64,000 nt of DNA from Methylicorpusculum oleiharenae (GTDB lineage Bacteria > Pseudomonadota > Gammaproteobacteria > Methylococcales > Methylomonadaceae), in assembly GCF_009828925.2 (NCBI RefSeq), contig NZ_WUTY02000001.1, forward strand, positions 124,001-188,000, in the 5' to 3' direction. The position numbers and the translations under genes were made by a program. Shown here piece by piece: positions 61,847-64,000 of this stretch. Position 1 is the first letter of the stretch, and the number at the start of each line of letters is the position of its first letter. The notes beneath the pieces were generated by a model. It was not told the DNA's origin, did no database searches, and saw only the letters and a program-made list of their open reading frames with translations.

Positions 61847-62413
61847 ATGCTAAACCAAAAATCTTTATGGCTTTTATACACGTCAATCATTGGTTTGCTT
61901 GCCATGCCCTGCTCCGCGGCGGAAACTTCAGCCGGAGAAAAACTGGCCACCAATTGCTCAGGTTGCCACGGCGCTCAGGGCACTAGCGGCTCTGCCGATT
62001 TTCCTAATCTGGCAGGACAACAAACGGCCTACCTGATTGCACAGCTTAAAGCCTTTAAAGAAGGTCGCAGGAAAAATTCAATCATGAACGCTCAGGCCGC
62101 TAGTCTGAGTCAATCCGAGATGGAACAGCTCGCAGCCTTTTTCAACAGCCAGCAACCCCAAAGCGCAGGTGGTGAACCGGCCCTGTTAAAACAAGGTTCG
62201 GCGCTGGTTAGCCAATGTATGGGCTGCCATGGCGCAGCTTTAAAAGGCAACCATCATATCCCTCGCTTAGCCGGCCAGCAGCCTGATTACCTGATCAAAC
62301 AATTAACCGCTTTCAAGAAAGGCGACCGGAAAGGCGGACCTATGTCGGCCGTAGCCGCACAATTTTCTGAAGCCGAGATACAGGCAATAGCCGCCTATCT
62401 GGGCTCATTATAG
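61847..62413 (+). CDS. Diheme c-type cytochrome (c4/c553-like)
   Basis: 188 residues. Signal peptide ends in SAAE. Two class I haem domains: CSGCHGAQG and CMGCHGAALKG, each followed by a LAGQQ segment and a late methionine (SIMNAQAASLSQ, GPMSAVAAQFSEAE). A periplasmic electron carrier, related to but distinct from the c4 at 57656. GGGAGA precedes the ATG. Followed 16 bases later by the next gene, probably co-transcribed. Confidence 0.9.
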   Translation: MLNQKSLWLLYTSIIGLLAMPCSAAETSAGEKLATNCSGCHGAQGTSGSADFPNLAGQQTAYLIAQLKAFKEGRRKNSIMNAQAASLSQSEMEQLAAFFNSQQPQSAGGEPALLKQGSALVSQCMGCHGAALKGNHHIPRLAGQQPDYLIKQLTAFKKGDRKGGPMSAVAAQFSEAEIQAIAAYLGSL

Positions 62414-62429
62414 AGTTAAGAGAGAATAC

Positions 62430-62825
62430 ATGATAAAAAAATTATTGTTAGTGTCCACTGGATTGGCTGGACTGTTATTTTCAATTCAGGGACTGACAGA
62501 ACAAACAAAGCAAGCTCCGGAAATCCGGAAGTCGATGAATGCGAAACAAGCCATCTTCGAGGAAAAACATAAACGCTATCTTGATAAAGAAGCCCAAAAA
62601 GAGGAGCTCCAAAAAAAGGTATGGACTAAAGAGATGGAAAGTAAAGTGCCCAAAGACAGCTATGAGGCATTCGAGCAAAAACGAAACCGTCATCAGGTGC
62701 TGCAGGAGCAGTTAACTAAAGACGACGAAATAGAAAACAAGATTGAGAGCAATGCCAATGCGATCAAAAAGGCACTTGAGGAACGTGAAATGGCAACCTC
62801 CCCCAAACAGCCTCAACCCCTCTAA
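62430..62825 (+). CDS. Exported coiled-coil protein, unknown
   Basis: 131 residues. Signal peptide (LLLVSTGLAGLLFSIQG), then a highly charged helix-forming body rich in K and E (KQAIFEEKHKRYLDKEAQKE, EQLTKDDEIENKIES). No cysteines or haem motif. I do not recognise a family. Being 16 bases downstream of a cytochrome gene, it may be a periplasmic partner; this is only inferred from position. Confidence 0.65.
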   Translation: MIKKLLLVSTGLAGLLFSIQGLTEQTKQAPEIRKSMNAKQAIFEEKHKRYLDKEAQKEELQKKVWTKEMESKVPKDSYEAFEQKRNRHQVLQEQLTKDDEIENKIESNANAIKKALEEREMATSPKQPQPL

Positions 62826-62977
62826 CCCCTGCGCCATTAATTCCAAGGTCCTTTACCTAATCCGTCAACCGGCAAGGGATTGCCATTAAAGGCAGGCTAG
62901 CGGGGGCATTTTTTAAAGTTAATACTTTGCCATACCCAATAATCAGCGTGAACTGAAAGACTTAAAATCAAACCCTC

Positions 62978-63478
62978 TCAACTCAATCCGGCAAGAAAGC
63001 GGTCAAATTCAGCAGTCAATTCCGGCAGCACGCTCATCAATCGATGATCGGCGTCATAAAGATTCAAGCGAAGACGATAGGCCTGGCAAAATCGCCAGAC
63101 ATGCTCAGGCGGAACAATGTCGTCCTGCCACCCATGAAAAACGGCGATCGCCTCAGCTACAGGAGCAAACCCGGTTATTTGGTAACCGGGCAGATAAAAA
63201 GCAGGTGCCAGCAAGAACAACCCCTTGGGTTTGATAACAGGCGAAGCCACCGTCGATATATAGCCGCCCATACTGGATCCCACCAGCACCACGCTGTTAT
63301 ATTCCTGCCAATCAGTCGCCAATAGATGCTTAACCCGCTCATCCGGATCCGGCTGTGCCCGATAATCAGGACTTTCAACCACATACCCATGGCGCTTGGC
63401 CACGTCTGCAAAAGCCCGGGTTTTCTCGCCCCAGGGCATACTGTCTTTACCGTGACTATAAATAACTTTCTTTTTCAT
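62978..63478 (-). CDS. Small alpha/beta hydrolase
   Basis: 166 residues. KVIYSHGKDSMPWGEKT provides the oxyanion strand, GSSMGGYIST the nucleophile elbow (Ser), FHGWQDDIVPPEHV the aspartate, and DADHRLMSVL the histidine. Short lid-less hydrolase similar to YcfP/YqiA-like esterases. Substrate unknown. Cytosolic. Confidence 0.82.
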   Translation of the reverse strand: MKKKVIYSHGKDSMPWGEKTRAFADVAKRHGYVVESPDYRAQPDPDERVKHLLATDWQEYNSVVLVGSSMGGYISTVASPVIKPKGLFLLAPAFYLPGYQITGFAPVAEAIAVFHGWQDDIVPPEHVWRFCQAYRLRLNLYDADHRLMSVLPELTAEFDRFLAGLS

Positions 63479-63609
63479 CAGCGCTTATTCATCCTTTATG
63501 CAGGGCAATACGAGCAAACATCCGCAATCTTATTGCTTCATCCTCTTAAAGTAAAGAACAGCCGGCTTCTCTCGATAAAGCCAAACCCGGCTGTAATAAA
63601 GGCATCATT

Positions 63610-64000
63610 CTATTCGCTCTGCAGACTAATGAATTGCATTCTGATCTCACGTTCCGCCTCCACCCAATCTTTAAATGTATCTCCAGTTGAAAACCCCCGC
63701 TTCAAGGCTTTGTAATAAGCCGCCTCGGCTACCATGGTCTGGATATTTTCACTGCTCATTATAGGCAACTGGCCTTTTGCATTTTTTGCCGTATTGATGA
63801 AGCCAAATTTAAGCTGAGCCCAAAACCCTGGTGATGAATTATCTTTTAAGCCGATTTCTAATGGCACAGCTTCTGCGGCAGTCCCCAACATCCTATCCCA
63901 AACTGAAAAAACCGCGCCAAAATTGCGATCATGCTCGGCTCTTTCCTTGGAATGATGAAGTCGATGTAAAAACGGCACAATAAATAGCCGACCCATCGAC
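63610..64000 (-). CDS. Sterol desaturase-like protein with DUF2934 tail, N-terminus outside the window
   Basis: The C-terminal part of a fatty acid hydroxylase/sterol desaturase. LHRLHHSKERAEHDRNFG carries the HxxHH iron-binding box and VWDRMLGTA follows as in the family. The last 60 residues (EAAYYKALKRGFSTGDTFKDW, then EAEREIR) resemble a DUF2934 helix pair, giving an unusual fusion. The reading frame is open to the window edge, so the real start lies beyond 64000. An integral membrane diiron enzyme acting on a lipid is expected. Confidence 0.8.
   Translation of the reverse strand, partial: SMGRLFIVPFLHRLHHSKERAEHDRNFGAVFSVWDRMLGTAAEAVPLEIGLKDNSSPGFWAQLKFGFINTAKNAKGQLPIMSSENIQTMVAEAAYYKALKRGFSTGDTFKDWVEAEREIRMQFISLQSE

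Noticed and set aside
1-64000. CRISPR array, rRNA or tRNA genes, riboswitches
   Set aside because: No regularly spaced short repeats, conserved rRNA segments, complete cloverleafs or known riboswitch cores were seen on either strand.

Overview
The window looks like chromosomal DNA of a gammaproteobacterium. The gene families fit a type I methanotroph-like member of the order (diheme c4-type cytochromes, a PEP-CTERM-like exported protein, DUF5610, B12 radical SAM enzymes, bacteriohemerythrin signalling), but no methane-oxidation gene is present, so this placement is an inference. The strongest taxonomic signal is the block nnr, tsaE, amidase, mutL and miaA with divergent queG, which is the conserved gammaproteobacterial order.

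Layout. 1-4.8 kb: a copper-exporting P-type ATPase cut by the window edge, with a CueR-like promoter, then a methyltransferase and small SEC-C, GNAT-like and HTH proteins. 4.9-13.8 kb is a mobile, decaying accessory region. It holds a serine recombinase/DDE transposase/AAA ATPase module whose ATPase is split by an IS3-family element, a BrnT/BrnA toxin-antitoxin pair, a Phd-type antitoxin beside a frameshifted RelE-type toxin, a DUF4143 ATPase, two copies of a ~98-bp palindromic repeat, and a broken WecG glycosyltransferase. 14-23.7 kb is a glycoconjugate or exopolysaccharide locus: two sugar epimerases/dehydratases, two B12-binding radical SAM enzymes, an intact WecG-type transferase, a PIG-L deacetylase and two GT4 glycosyltransferases.

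24-33.6 kb: a transposase fragment, a hemerythrin-GGDEF oxygen-sensing cyclase, a DUF6328 protein and an MgtC/SapB-DUF4010 membrane protein. These are followed by a DDE-transposase element with 18-bp inverted ends, split by a 3.4-kb IS21 element that has 5-bp target duplications and two passenger genes. 33.6-47.5 kb: envelope and housekeeping genes (NlpC/P60, OmpA-like lipoprotein, PncC, miaA, mutL, amidase, tsaE, nnr, queG). A sigma-54 activator, HDOD and PEP-CTERM-like module is inserted between amidase and mutL.

47.6-64 kb: an L,D-transpeptidase, a calcium-binding-type protein, MarC, DUF5610, a calcium-type P-ATPase, a CoA-disulfide-reductase/rhodanese protein, and a ba3-type cytochrome oxidase operon (50-aa small subunit, subunit II, subunit I, cytochrome c4). 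Then come a Nudix hydrolase, a second diheme cytochrome c, an alpha/beta hydrolase and a partial sterol-desaturase/DUF2934 protein. A second ~95-bp repeat family occurs twice here.

The most interesting items are the radical SAM glycoconjugate locus, the IS21 element with overlapping passenger genes, and the PEP-CTERM module with its three TGACAT boxes and sigma-54-like promoter. No CRISPR array, rRNA or tRNA was seen.
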